Source: an uncultured Oscillospiraceae bacterium
Lineage (GTDB): Bacteria > Bacillota > Clostridia > Oscillospirales > JAAYXM01
Assembly (NCBI GenBank): GCA_934446465.1
Contig: CAKSEF010000059.1
Location: 1 to 9,350, forward strand
Length of the DNA stretch: 9,350 bases
Direction: 5' to 3'
Below are positions 1 to 7,456 of the stretch, one piece after another (the stretch's first letter is position 1; each line of letters starts with the position of its first letter). The position numbers and the translations under genes were made by a program. The notes below the pieces were generated by a model, which was not told the origin of the DNA, did not search any database, and saw only the letters and a list, made by a program, of their open reading frames with translations.

Positions 1-20
1 TTTATCTGATATCAATAGGC

Positions 21-52
21 AAATAAACAGCGAAGCCAAAGCTTCGCTGTTT
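21..52 (-). terminator. Intrinsic terminator of the malic enzyme gene
   Basis: A perfect 12-bp inverted repeat (25-36 with 41-52) encloses a 4-nt loop just past the malic enzyme stop codon. Read on the minus strand, the stem ends in a T-rich run that continues past it, which is the form of a rho-independent terminator. There is no sign of another gene between it and position 1. Confidence 0.85.
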
Positions 53-65
53 ACCGTAATTTCTG

Positions 66-1238
66 TTAGATGCGTGCGACTCCGCTCTTTCTTGCGGCTT
101 CCGCAACTGCCTTTGCAACAGCGGGAGCAACAGACGGGTCGGTCGGCTCGATGATGATGCGGTCTGCGCGGAGGTCTTCCTCCTTAATGAGGTTTGCAAT
201 AGCATAAGCTGCCGCAACCTTCATCTCGTCATTGATGTCAGACGCGCGGACATCAAGCGCACCGCGGAAGATTCCCGGGAATGCGAGGAGGTTGTTTATC
301 TGGTTCGGGAAGTCCGAACGTCCCGTACCGACAACCGCGGCGCCTGCCGCAAGTGCCTCGTCGGGGAAAATTTCGGGAGTCGGGTTGCTCATAACGAAGA
401 CCATCGGGTCCTTGTTCATTGAGCGAACCATATCCTGAGTGATGATTCCGGGGCCGGAGAGACCGAAAACAACGTCCGCGCCGACAAGAGCGTCCGCAAG
501 AGAGCCCTTGAGCATATTTCTGTTCGTAATCTTTGCCATAGCTTCCTTCTCGGGGTTGAGGCCTTCGCGTCCTTCATAGATTGCGCCCTTTCTGTCGCAG
601 AGGATAACCTCGCGGAGACCGAGAGCCATGAGGAGACGTGTTACGGCGATAGCCGCAGCGCCTGCGCCCGAAACGACTGCCTTAAGGTCGGAAATATTTC
701 TCTTTGTGAAACGGCATGCGCCTATCATTGCGGCGGCGGAAACTACTGCCGTGCCGTGCTGGTCGTCGTGGAATATCGGAATATCGCAGACTTCCTTAAG
801 ACGGCGCTCTATCTCGAAGCAGCGGGGAGCGGAAATATCCTCGAGGTTGATTCCGCCGAAGCTTCCCGCGAGAAGCTGAACCGTTCTTACGATTTCGTCA
901 ACGTCCTTGGAACGGATGCAGAGCGGGAATGCGTCAACATCGCCGAAAGCCTTGAAGAGAACGCATTTTCCTTCCATAACCGGCATACCCGCCTCAGGGC
1001 CGATATCGCCGAGACCCAAAACTGCCGTACCGTCAGTAACAACGGCAACGAGGTTTCCGCGGCGTGTGTACTTGTAGCTCAAGTCAACGTCCTTGCTTAT
1101 CTCAAGGCACGGCTCGGCAACGCCGGGTGTATATGCGATTGAGAGGTCGTCCTTCGTCTTGACGGGGCAGCGAAGCCCGATGTCGATTTTTCCCTGCCAC
1201 TCGGCATGGGAAATAAGTGCCTGCTTTTTGTAATCCAT
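66..1238 (-). CDS. NAD(P)-dependent malic enzyme (oxaloacetate-decarboxylating)
   Basis: This 390-residue cytoplasmic enzyme should convert malate to pyruvate and CO2 while reducing NAD(P), linking C4 acids to pyruvate and reducing power. The N-terminal malic domain carries AYTPGV with the catalytic Tyr36, the MEGK lysine at 91, the LEDIS acidic pair at 133-134 and HDDQHGTA at about 157-164 for the divalent metal. The C-terminal Rossmann domain has GAGAAAIA at 191-198 and the family NPTPEIFP motif. The length matches the short bacterial form that lacks a phosphotransacetylase tail. The ATG at 1238 is preceded on the minus strand by AAAGGA with a 10-nt gap. The gene stands alone between its own promoter and terminator. 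Cofactor preference (NAD or NADP) cannot be settled by eye, so no gene symbol is given. Confidence 0.96.
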   Translation of the reverse strand: MDYKKQALISHAEWQGKIDIGLRCPVKTKDDLSIAYTPGVAEPCLEISKDVDLSYKYTRRGNLVAVVTDGTAVLGLGDIGPEAGMPVMEGKCVLFKAFGDVDAFPLCIRSKDVDEIVRTVQLLAGSFGGINLEDISAPRCFEIERRLKEVCDIPIFHDDQHGTAVVSAAAMIGACRFTKRNISDLKAVVSGAGAAAIAVTRLLMALGLREVILCDRKGAIYEGREGLNPEKEAMAKITNRNMLKGSLADALVGADVVFGLSGPGIITQDMVRSMNKDPMVFVMSNPTPEIFPDEALAAGAAVVGTGRSDFPNQINNLLAFPGIFRGALDVRASDINDEMKVAAAYAIANLIKEEDLRADRIIIEPTDPSVAPAVAKAVAEAARKSGVARI

Positions 1239-1267
1239 TTAAGTAACATCCTTTCTTGCTCTATGTA

Positions 1268-1284
1268 TGCGGACACGTTCCGCA
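1268..1284. promoter_or_regulatory. Inverted repeat in the malic enzyme 5' leader
   Basis: TGCGGA and TCCGCA (1268-1273 and 1279-1284) form a perfect 6-bp inverted repeat with a 5-nt centre. It lies between the predicted transcription start and the ribosome binding site of the malic enzyme gene. It could be a repressor operator or a short leader hairpin. No known binding motif is recognised, so the function is open. Confidence 0.35.
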
Positions 1285-1300
1285 CATTTTCCTGTGTATC

Positions 1301-1329
1301 ATTATACCATTGCAATCTCGGTTTTTCAA
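1301..1329 (-). promoter_or_regulatory. Promoter of the malic enzyme gene
   Basis: On the minus strand a TTGAAA -35 box (1324-1329) and a perfect TATAAT -10 box (1301-1306) are separated by exactly 17 bp. This is a strong housekeeping-sigma promoter match. It points to the malic enzyme gene and leaves a leader of roughly 55 nt. Confidence 0.8.
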
Positions 1330-1374
1330 TGCCATTTTTGCATATTTCCATGCCGAAAATGAGTGCATATGAAT

Positions 1375-1403
1375 TTGACATGCACCCCAAACAATGGTAT
1401 TAT
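1375..1403 (+). promoter_or_regulatory. Promoter of the riboswitch / surface-protein transcript
   Basis: A perfect TTGACA -35 box (1375-1380), a 17-bp spacer and a TATTAT -10 box (1398-1403) sit about 40 bp upstream of the aptamer. Transcription should start near 1410. The leader to the ATG at 1761 would be about 350 nt, which is typical for a riboswitch-controlled gene. This promoter diverges from the malic enzyme promoter, with about 45 bp between the two -35 boxes. Confidence 0.8.
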
Positions 1404-1440
1404 ACTTTCATAACTGAATATTACCGCACAATGTGTCGTT

Positions 1441-1620
1441 TATGCCGTACGGGCATATTCGGTGAAAAGGGAACCGTGTAAGAATCACGGACGGTACTGC
1501 CGCCGTATGCTCCCGAGTGCCGTTGTCTTTCGGCGAAAGCCGGTCATTGAGAAATTGAGAAGGCTTAGACTTCGGCAGGCGAAGCCGATTCGCGTAGGGT
1601 GCAAGTCGGAAGACCTGCAT
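1441..1620 (+). promoter_or_regulatory. Cobalamin riboswitch aptamer
   Basis: The RNA has the recognisable parts of the cobalamin riboswitch family (Rfam RF00174). These are the AAAAGGGAA core near 1465-1473, a P3-like hairpin CCGTG...CACGG directly after it, the conserved ACGG-TACTGCCGC-CCGT segment near 1491-1507, and the B12 box at 1601-1618 (GCAAGTCGGAAGACCTGC). ATGC at 1442-1445 can pair with GCAT at 1617-1620 to close the aptamer as P1. The order and spacing follow the family. Cobalamin riboswitches normally turn expression off when cobalamin is bound, so the downstream gene should be made under B12 limitation. The exact ligand preference (adenosyl-, methyl- or aquo-cobalamin) was not deduced. 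Confidence 0.92.
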
Positions 1621-1624
1621 TGAT

Positions 1625-1656
1625 GCCGTGCCGTTTTTTCGGCATGGCTTGTTTTT
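1625..1656 (+). terminator. First terminator-like hairpin of the riboswitch expression platform
   Basis: A 9-bp stem (1625-1633 with 1640-1648, one G-U pair) has a six-T loop and is followed by TTGTTTTT. It begins only a few bases after the B12 box. This fits an intrinsic terminator or a P13-type hairpin coupled to ligand binding. A second short inverted repeat (1657-1663 with 1668-1674), followed by TTGTTT, comes straight after. Confidence 0.65.
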
Positions 1657-1703
1657 CCGCATATTTATATGCGGTTGTTTGCGGTGCTCACAGGAAAAGT
1701 CAG

Positions 1704-1741
1704 CTGTGGCAATTTACATCAAATTGCCGCAGTGTTTTTTT
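1704..1741 (+). terminator. Second intrinsic terminator in the leader of the surface-protein gene
   Basis: A 12-bp stem with one G-U pair (1704-1715 with 1721-1732) and a 5-nt loop is followed by TGTTTTTTT. This is a textbook intrinsic terminator placed just ahead of the ribosome binding site. Part of its 3' arm (TGCCGCA, 1725-1731) can instead pair with TGCGGCA at 1741-1747. The two folds exclude each other, which suggests a switchable structure. Confidence 0.75.
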
Positions 1742-1760
1742 GCGGCAGAAAGGACTTAAT

Positions 1761-4700
1761 ATGAAAACAACAAGAAAGGCACTCTCGCTCCTTCTCGCGC
1801 TCTGCGTTTTTCTCTCCTCCGTTTCAATGACGGTTTTCGGCGCAGGGGCAAAAACGATTAGGACCCCGGAGGATCTCCTCTCTCTCGGCGGACAGGAGCT
1901 TGCGGGCGTAATCGCGCTCGCAAATGATATCGATATGGCGGGATATTCCGCCGAGCCGATAAAAAAGCTCGTCGGCACATTCGACGGAAAGGGCCACGAA
2001 ATCAAAAACCTTACCCTGACGGGAAGCGAAGGCGAACGCTACGGAAACGCCGTTTACACGGCTCTTATCGGCGAGCTTGAGGGAAGTATCGTAAACCTCT
2101 CCCTCACTGACGCCGATATCTCCACCGAAGCGCAGTCAAACACGCTCGGAACACTCGTCGGAACGGTTCGCACAGGCGTAAACCTGATTGAAAACTGCAC
2201 CGTTACGGGAAGCGTTACAAGCACAACCTCCGCAAAGTATCCGACAGGCGACTATATATCGGGGCTTGTCGGCTACGTATTCGGAATGAGTGACGCTCCG
2301 ACAGAGCTCACTGTAAAGAACTGCGCCGTTTCGGTAAACGTTTCGGGAAGCAAGAACGATTTTGTCTCCTCCGCGGTATCATACGTCGGCGCAGGCACGG
2401 TGAATATCGAAAACTGTGCATTTCTCGGCGATGTAACGGCAGATTCCTCGGCAGGGTATGCGGGCGGAATTGTCGGGCAGACAACATCCTCCGCGAAGGT
2501 TATTGTCAAAAACTCGTATTTTGCGGGAAAAAGCTCCGGAAGCAAGGCATTCTCTCTTGCATTCTTGAGCTCCACCGGAAAATATGCGGGAAATCTTACA
2601 TACGGCGATAACTGCCTATACTTAAAAAACGGAAGACAGCTCCCGAACCCCGACGCCCTTTCCGGCACGGCGGTTACGGGACTCCCCGTATCATCGGACG
2701 AAGAAGCTCTCAAGACCCCGCTCGAGGGCTTTGAGATACGCGTCGGCGAATTTGGCGGTTTCCCGGTGCCGAAGCGAACTTCCGTTACTCCTCCCGCACC
2801 TCCCTCGGCAGAATTTTCCTGCACGGTCTCCTTTACTCTTCCCGCAGATGACGACGGATGCGTCATCACGGTGAAAAAGGACGACGAGACGGTTTCTCCT
2901 GAGGATGACGGAACATACAGGCTCACCTCGGAGGGCAAATACGGCATTTTCGTTACAGAATCCGAATACTATGAGGATTATTCCGATGAATTTACACTCT
3001 ATTCGTCGGATAATAACGGCGAAAAGAATATAAAAATACGTCTTGCATACAAGGCTGTTTCGCTTGACGGCGAGGGAACCGCGGAGAGTCCGTACCTCAT
3101 CGGCACGGCACGTGAGCTTCTGGGATTTGCAACCGTCTTAAATTCCAGTATAAACAGCCCGTACCGCACGGCGCATTTTAAGCTGAAAGGCGACATTGAC
3201 CTCAATTTCCTGAGCTTTGAGCCTATCGGAAAGAACTCCGTATATGCCTTCCGCGGCGTGTTTGACGGCGACGGGCATGAAATCAAGGCTCTGAGCGTTG
3301 CCGACACGGAGAGTATGTACGTCGGACTCTTCGGCTGCCTGACAGACGGCGAAATTAAAAACCTCCGCGTTTCGGGTGAGGTGTTCTCTCCCGAGCAGAG
3401 CGCGTATGTCGGCGGAATTGCCGGCGCCGTTACGGGAAATTCACGCATTGAAAACTGCGTAAACTACTGCTCCGTATCCGCTTCGCGCAAGTCCTCGGTC
3501 GGCGGTATATGCGGATATTACCGAAAGAGCGACGATATAGGCTATGAGTGGACGGACAATGCCGTCATATTCTCCTCGTGCGTAAATGCGGGCGACATTC
3601 TTATAAGCGGTGATGACAGCGACGTATTCTCCGAAGGGCTTGCAGGCGGAATACTCGGTTATTCAAAAAACTGTGCGCAGTTTGAAAACTGTCTCAATAT
3701 CGGAAGCGTTCACGGTGCCAACCTCGCCGCGGGAATATGCGGAAGCGCGGGAAGCCGTCAGGGCGAGAACTGCGCCCCGTACATAAAATCCTGTGTAAAC
3801 ACGGGCAAAATCACCTCGGCCGTCGGGGCTTATCCGATTTATGCTAAGGAAAACCTCGGCGAGAGTGCTGTTTTCTCATGCTTTGCAAACGGCGGAGAAA
3901 ACGCATTTGTAACGGTTTCCGACAATCTGCTTTCCGCAGACGTCCTTTCCGCTCTCGGAAGTGCGTGGACGGCAGGCACGTATATTCCTTATCCCGCATC
4001 GGTAGGCGAGGTATCGGGCAGAACGGCTCTCCTCTCGGCCGAGGCCGAAAAGTATGTCTCCGCCGTCTTTATCGGCAATGACAAAAATATCGGGGACGGG
4101 TTTTCTCTCCTTGCGGACGGAAAAATCCCCGATGAAGGCGTCCGCGCATTTACCGTTACGGACAGCAAGTATATATCTGCTCTTCCGTCGGCGGGATTCA
4201 CGCTTTCGGCCGAAAATGACGGCGCAGGCGCAAGAACCGAACGTCTTACGCTCGTTCTCCAAAAGGACGGCACAAGGGTAAGAAAGACGATAACCGTTCT
4301 CCTCTCCGCAAAGGACAGCGCATATGACGAGCTTGCCGACAAGCTCGCAGGCATATACGCCTCGCAGTCGGTGGTCGACGAGTGGGCCGTTTTCGATATG
4401 GCGGCATACGGCAGACTCTCGGGCAAAACGGCAAAAGTCCGCGATGATGCGCTTCAGAACTATATCAACACGGCAATCACGGACATTTCCTCCGGCTCCG
4501 CTCTTGCAATCGACCTTGCACGCGCGGAAGTGATACTTTCCTCAATCGGTACGGACACGACAAAGCTCTATCCCGTAAACTCGAAAACCCCGATTAACAA
4601 CCCCGCAAATCTCCGCAAATCGGACTTCGGAAGCTACTACACAACGGCGATATGGGTGCTCTTTGCAGACGAGTGGGGAAGCGTAAATCTCACATCCGCA

Positions 4701-6206
4701 CAGGTGAAGAAGCTTGTCGGAATAATCGGTGATTCACTCGGAGGAAACGGACTCTTACAGTATAAGTACGGCGAATATACGTTTGACGATGCCGACTCAA
4801 CGGCATGGGCACTCGGCGCGCTTGCACGGTTTGTGTCCGACTCACGCGACAAGTACGGCGTTCTCAAGGACGCAAAGGCGCTTTCCGAGCGCATGACAGA
4901 TGCTCTTTCAAAGGCACAGCTTGAAAACGGAAGCTACGGCAACGTAAATACCGACGCTTCGGTCATAACGGGGCTCATTGCCGCGGGAATCGACCCCAAG
5001 CATGATGCGCGGTTTGTCAAAAACGGCGCAAGCCTTAAGGACGCGCTCATGCTCTATGTAAACGCCAACAGAACAGGTTTTGTAAGCTCATATTCTTCCG
5101 ACGCATCGGCAACCGACCGTGCAACGGAGCAGGGCTTCCGTGCGCTCGTCGCACTCAAGGCGTTTGAGGAAAACGGCGGACGGGCATATAATATCTACGC
5201 GCCCGCATCGGTATCTTCAATACCGCGGAGAAACGTGGCGTTTGCCACGGGCACGGGCGAGGTAAAGACTCCGGACGTTCCCGAAACCGAAAAGAAAATA
5301 AACGCCTCGCTCACCGTTACCTACAACAAAAAAGAATGGATTCCGACCGCGTCCGCAGCACTCAATGAGGGAAGCTACGTTTATAATCTCATAAAGAACG
5401 TGTTTGAAAGCGTCGGTGCAGAGGCGGACGGTCTTTCAAGAGGATACATAAAGTCCGTAACCTACAAGGGCGAAACGCATACGCAGTTTGACGAGGGCAA
5501 GAACAGCGGGTGGCTCTTCTATGTAAACGGAAATCTCCCGAACGTCGGAATCAGCGATTATAAGCTCTCGGACGGCGACCGCGTAGAGCTTGTTTACACT
5601 AAGGATTACACAACCGCACCCGGCGCGGGCGGTGCGGTCGGCTCTCCCGACACGAAGAACGACGAAAAGGAAACGGACGACCCCGAAAAGACGGAACAGC
5701 GCGTCTACTCCGATGTTTCCGAAAATGATTGGTTTTTCTCCGCGGTATCGTTCATGACCGAGAAGAACTTCATGAACGGCGTCTCCGAAAACGAGTTCGC
5801 TCCCCATGCGGGGACAACGCGCGCAATGGTCTGGACGGTCCTTGCAAGAATGTCGGGCATCGGCACATCGGGCGCGAATACATGGTACGAGAAGGGCCGT
5901 GCATGGGCATTGGAAAACAATATTTCCGACGGCAAAAACCCCGACGAACGCATCACCCGAGAACAGCTTGCCGCCATGCTTTACAGATACGCAGGCTTCA
6001 AGGGGCTCGATGTTTCCGCAACGTGCGACATATCGTCATTCGATGATGCTAAAAGCATATCGGCATACGCCGACGGCGCGATGCGCTGGGCGCACGCAAT
6101 GAAAATCGTAAACGGAAAGAGCGAAAAGCTCCTTGACCCGAGCGGTTTTGCAACACGTGCGGAAATCGCGGCGATGCTCATGCGATTCACGGAAAACTGC
6201 AAATAA
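1761..6206 (+). CDS. SLH-anchored surface protein with GLUG repeats and a transcobalamin-like toroid + DUF4430 unit
   Basis: A 1481-residue secreted protein. The start at 1761 is chosen because AAAGGA lies 6 nt upstream and a signal peptide follows at once (MKTTRK, a hydrophobic core, cleavage probably near residues 28-30). An upstream in-frame ATG at 1599 falls inside the riboswitch. Two GLUG-type beta modules cover about 33-337 and 436-746, each with GG[IL]xG turns and [IV]xNC strands. An Ig-like stretch covers about 747-850. An alpha/alpha-toroid covers about 865-1148 (W875, DLARA 918-922, DSTAWAL 1012-1018, ENGSYGNVNTDA 1055-1066, ATDRATEQG 1117-1125). A DUF4430-like beta domain covers about 1180-1285 with SGWLFYVNG at 1249-1257. 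An acidic linker covers about 1288-1313, and three SLH repeats (about 1315, 1373 and 1427 to 1477) bind the cell wall. Toroid plus DUF4430 is the domain order of intrinsic factor and transcobalamin. With the riboswitch upstream, a surface corrinoid-binding role is inferred, not shown. It could instead bind another ligand. Confidence 0.9.
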   Translation: MKTTRKALSLLLALCVFLSSVSMTVFGAGAKTIRTPEDLLSLGGQELAGVIALANDIDMAGYSAEPIKKLVGTFDGKGHEIKNLTLTGSEGERYGNAVYTALIGELEGSIVNLSLTDADISTEAQSNTLGTLVGTVRTGVNLIENCTVTGSVTSTTSAKYPTGDYISGLVGYVFGMSDAPTELTVKNCAVSVNVSGSKNDFVSSAVSYVGAGTVNIENCAFLGDVTADSSAGYAGGIVGQTTSSAKVIVKNSYFAGKSSGSKAFSLAFLSSTGKYAGNLTYGDNCLYLKNGRQLPNPDALSGTAVTGLPVSSDEEALKTPLEGFEIRVGEFGGFPVPKRTSVTPPAPPSAEFSCTVSFTLPADDDGCVITVKKDDETVSPEDDGTYRLTSEGKYGIFVTESEYYEDYSDEFTLYSSDNNGEKNIKIRLAYKAVSLDGEGTAESPYLIGTARELLGFATVLNSSINSPYRTAHFKLKGDIDLNFLSFEPIGKNSVYAFRGVFDGDGHEIKALSVADTESMYVGLFGCLTDGEIKNLRVSGEVFSPEQSAYVGGIAGAVTGNSRIENCVNYCSVSASRKSSVGGICGYYRKSDDIGYEWTDNAVIFSSCVNAGDILISGDDSDVFSEGLAGGILGYSKNCAQFENCLNIGSVHGANLAAGICGSAGSRQGENCAPYIKSCVNTGKITSAVGAYPIYAKENLGESAVFSCFANGGENAFVTVSDNLLSADVLSALGSAWTAGTYIPYPASVGEVSGRTALLSAEAEKYVSAVFIGNDKNIGDGFSLLADGKIPDEGVRAFTVTDSKYISALPSAGFTLSAENDGAGARTERLTLVLQKDGTRVRKTITVLLSAKDSAYDELADKLAGIYASQSVVDEWAVFDMAAYGRLSGKTAKVRDDALQNYINTAITDISSGSALAIDLARAEVILSSIGTDTTKLYPVNSKTPINNPANLRKSDFGSYYTTAIWVLFADEWGSVNLTSAQVKKLVGIIGDSLGGNGLLQYKYGEYTFDDADSTAWALGALARFVSDSRDKYGVLKDAKALSERMTDALSKAQLENGSYGNVNTDASVITGLIAAGIDPKHDARFVKNGASLKDALMLYVNANRTGFVSSYSSDASATDRATEQGFRALVALKAFEENGGRAYNIYAPASVSSIPRRNVAFATGTGEVKTPDVPETEKKINASLTVTYNKKEWIPTASAALNEGSYVYNLIKNVFESVGAEADGLSRGYIKSVTYKGETHTQFDEGKNSGWLFYVNGNLPNVGISDYKLSDGDRVELVYTKDYTTAPGAGGAVGSPDTKNDEKETDDPEKTEQRVYSDVSENDWFFSAVSFMTEKNFMNGVSENEFAPHAGTTRAMVWTVLARMSGIGTSGANTWYEKGRAWALENNISDGKNPDERITREQLAAMLYRYAGFKGLDVSATCDISSFDDAKSISAYADGAMRWAHAMKIVNGKSEKLLDPSGFATRAEIAAMLMRFTENCK

Positions 6207-6238
6207 CAAAACGGGCGCATTTATCCGACCCGTATGTA

Positions 6239-6274
6239 AAAAGGGTTTAAGCCTTAATAGGCTTAAACCCTTTT
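6239..6274. terminator. Bidirectional terminator between convergent genes
   Basis: A 15-bp perfect stem (6239-6253 with 6260-6274) with a 6-nt loop ends in TTTT on the plus strand and TTTTT on the minus strand. It lies between the stop of the surface-protein gene and the stop of the second chromate-transporter gene, so it can end both transcripts. Confidence 0.85.
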
Positions 6275-6275
6275 G

Positions 6276-6824
6276 CTATATCTGAAACTTAAATATTATT
6301 CCGATGACTGCGGAAACGGCTATAAAAACAATCGGGTGCCACTTCAGCTTGCGCGAGGCGAAAAACAATATTACGGCGAGCACCGCGCCCTGCCAGAAAA
6401 ACGCCTTCATCTCCGTGCCGAAGAACGCGAGCTTCGCAACGCCGAGCATTGCCGCGGTTATAAGCGCGCATGACGCCGCGCGCAGACCGTAAAACACGTT
6501 CTTTACTATCACGCTCGACTTAAACCTCTGCAAAAAGCCCGCAATTATTATGATAACGATAATCGACGGCGTTATCAGTCCGACCGTCGCGGTTACCGCG
6601 CCGGGGATACCTGCTTTGATAAACCCGACATATGTTGCCATATTGACGCCGAGCGGCCCCGGAGTCGATTCTGAAATTGCAACGAGGTTTGATATGTCCG
6701 CTATTGAAATCCAATCGTTAGTATTTGCAAGCTCATAGAGGAAGGGGAGTGTCGCAAGACCTCCGCCGACAGCGAGAAGTCCGATTTTTGCAAACGACAT
6801 GAAAAGACTGAGAAAAAGCATCAT
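6276..6824 (-). CDS. Chromate transporter family protein, second half-size subunit
   Basis: A 182-residue integral membrane protein of the ChrA family (Pfam PF02417), short-chain type. It has the N-terminal VGGGLATLP motif at 19-27 and ESTPGPLGVNMATYVGF at about 52-67, followed by several hydrophobic segments including a long isoleucine-rich one. Full-length ChrA proteins contain two such halves, whereas paired short-chain genes encode the halves separately. Its ATG overlaps the stop of the upstream partner by 4 bp (ATGA), and AAGGAGG sits 10 nt upstream inside that partner, so the two are translationally coupled. They probably form a heterodimer. Chromate efflux is the family's characterised activity, but the natural substrate here could be another oxyanion. 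Confidence 0.9.
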   Translation of the reverse strand: MMLFLSLFMSFAKIGLLAVGGGLATLPFLYELANTNDWISIADISNLVAISESTPGPLGVNMATYVGFIKAGIPGAVTATVGLITPSIIVIIIIAGFLQRFKSSVIVKNVFYGLRAASCALITAAMLGVAKLAFFGTEMKAFFWQGAVLAVILFFASRKLKWHPIVFIAVSAVIGIIFKFQI

Positions 6825-7369
6825 TCTCCGCGTTCCTCCTTTACGAGTCTCTTAATCACATATCCCGCAACGCCCGCACCGATGACGAGAAACGCCGCCG
6901 AAACATTGAATATGACGGAAAGGATAAGCACGATTCCGTAAAGCACCCATGCCCATACATCGGGCAGTGAGCTTTTCATGAGCTTTATAACGGCATTGAG
7001 TATAAGGACGCACACGCACACACGAACTCCGTTAAATGCGTATTTTACAACCTCGAGTTCCGCGTAGTTCTGCACAAATGCCGCAATTATTGAAATTATG
7101 ACGATGGACGGGAAAACAACGCCGAGCGTTGCGAATATTCCGCCGAGTATACCCTTGCGTTTATATCCTATGAACGTCGCCGTGTTCACGGCGATTACGC
7201 CCGGTGTACACTGACCTATGGCGAAATAGTCCGTAAGCTCCTCATCGGTCGCCCAGCCGTATTTTTCAACGATATCCCTCTGCAATACGGGGAGCATGGC
7301 ATAGCCGCCGCCAAATGTTACCGCCCCGATTTTCGCAAATGCAAGAAACAGTTTAATCAACTCTTTCAT
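6821..7369 (-). CDS. Chromate transporter family protein, first half-size subunit
   Basis: A 182-residue membrane protein of the short-chain ChrA family and the first gene of the pair. It shows FGGGYAMLP at 19-27 and GQCTPGVIAVNTATFIGY at about 52-69, the two most conserved ChrA signatures, then hydrophobic helices through the C-terminus and a charged tail (KRLVKEERGE). GAGGAAG lies 5 nt upstream of the ATG. A strong promoter sits about 35 bp further upstream. The gene resembles its partner in layout but differs clearly in sequence (QCTPG against ESTPG), as expected for complementary halves that insert in opposite orientation. It is co-transcribed with the partner and stops at the shared terminator near 6239-6274. 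Confidence 0.92.
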   Translation of the reverse strand: MKELIKLFLAFAKIGAVTFGGGYAMLPVLQRDIVEKYGWATDEELTDYFAIGQCTPGVIAVNTATFIGYKRKGILGGIFATLGVVFPSIVIISIIAAFVQNYAELEVVKYAFNGVRVCVCVLILNAVIKLMKSSLPDVWAWVLYGIVLILSVIFNVSAAFLVIGAGVAGYVIKRLVKEERGE

Positions 7370-7401
7370 CTTTTCTTCCTCTCTGATATATTACAGGAAT
7401 C

Positions 7402-7430
7402 ATTGTAACACGGAAAAAGTTCCCTGTGAA
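7402..7430 (-). promoter_or_regulatory. Promoter of the chromate transporter pair
   Basis: On the minus strand TTCACA (7425-7430) and TACAAT (7402-7407) are separated by 17 bp, each one base from consensus. The expected start is about 25 bp upstream of the first chromate-transporter ATG, leaving a short leader that contains its ribosome binding site. Confidence 0.75.
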
Positions 7431-7436
7431 TATCTT

Positions 7437-7456
7437 AAAAAGCATATCTCTATGCT
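7437..7456 (-). terminator. Short terminator-like hairpin after the repressor gene
   Basis: Starting in the repressor's stop codon, a 6-bp stem (7442-7446 plus 7441, with 7451-7456) with a TCTC/GAGA loop is followed on the minus strand by TTTTT. The stem is short and AT-rich, so termination is probably partial. Read-through into the chromate transporter genes is possible. Confidence 0.45.

Noticed and set aside
756..1142. Plus-strand open frame opposite the malic enzyme
   Set aside because: It is a shadow of a strongly conserved gene; the translation shows no domain.
1599..1760. Upstream in-frame extension of the large surface protein from an ATG at 1599
   Set aside because: It lies inside the riboswitch and terminators, has no ribosome binding site, and would bury the clear signal peptide that begins at 1761.
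1761..1810. Possible lipoprotein signal (LALC, Cys15)
   Set aside because: The residue before the cysteine is Leu, not Gly/Ala/Ser, the hydrophobic core continues past it, and SLH domains already explain the anchoring.
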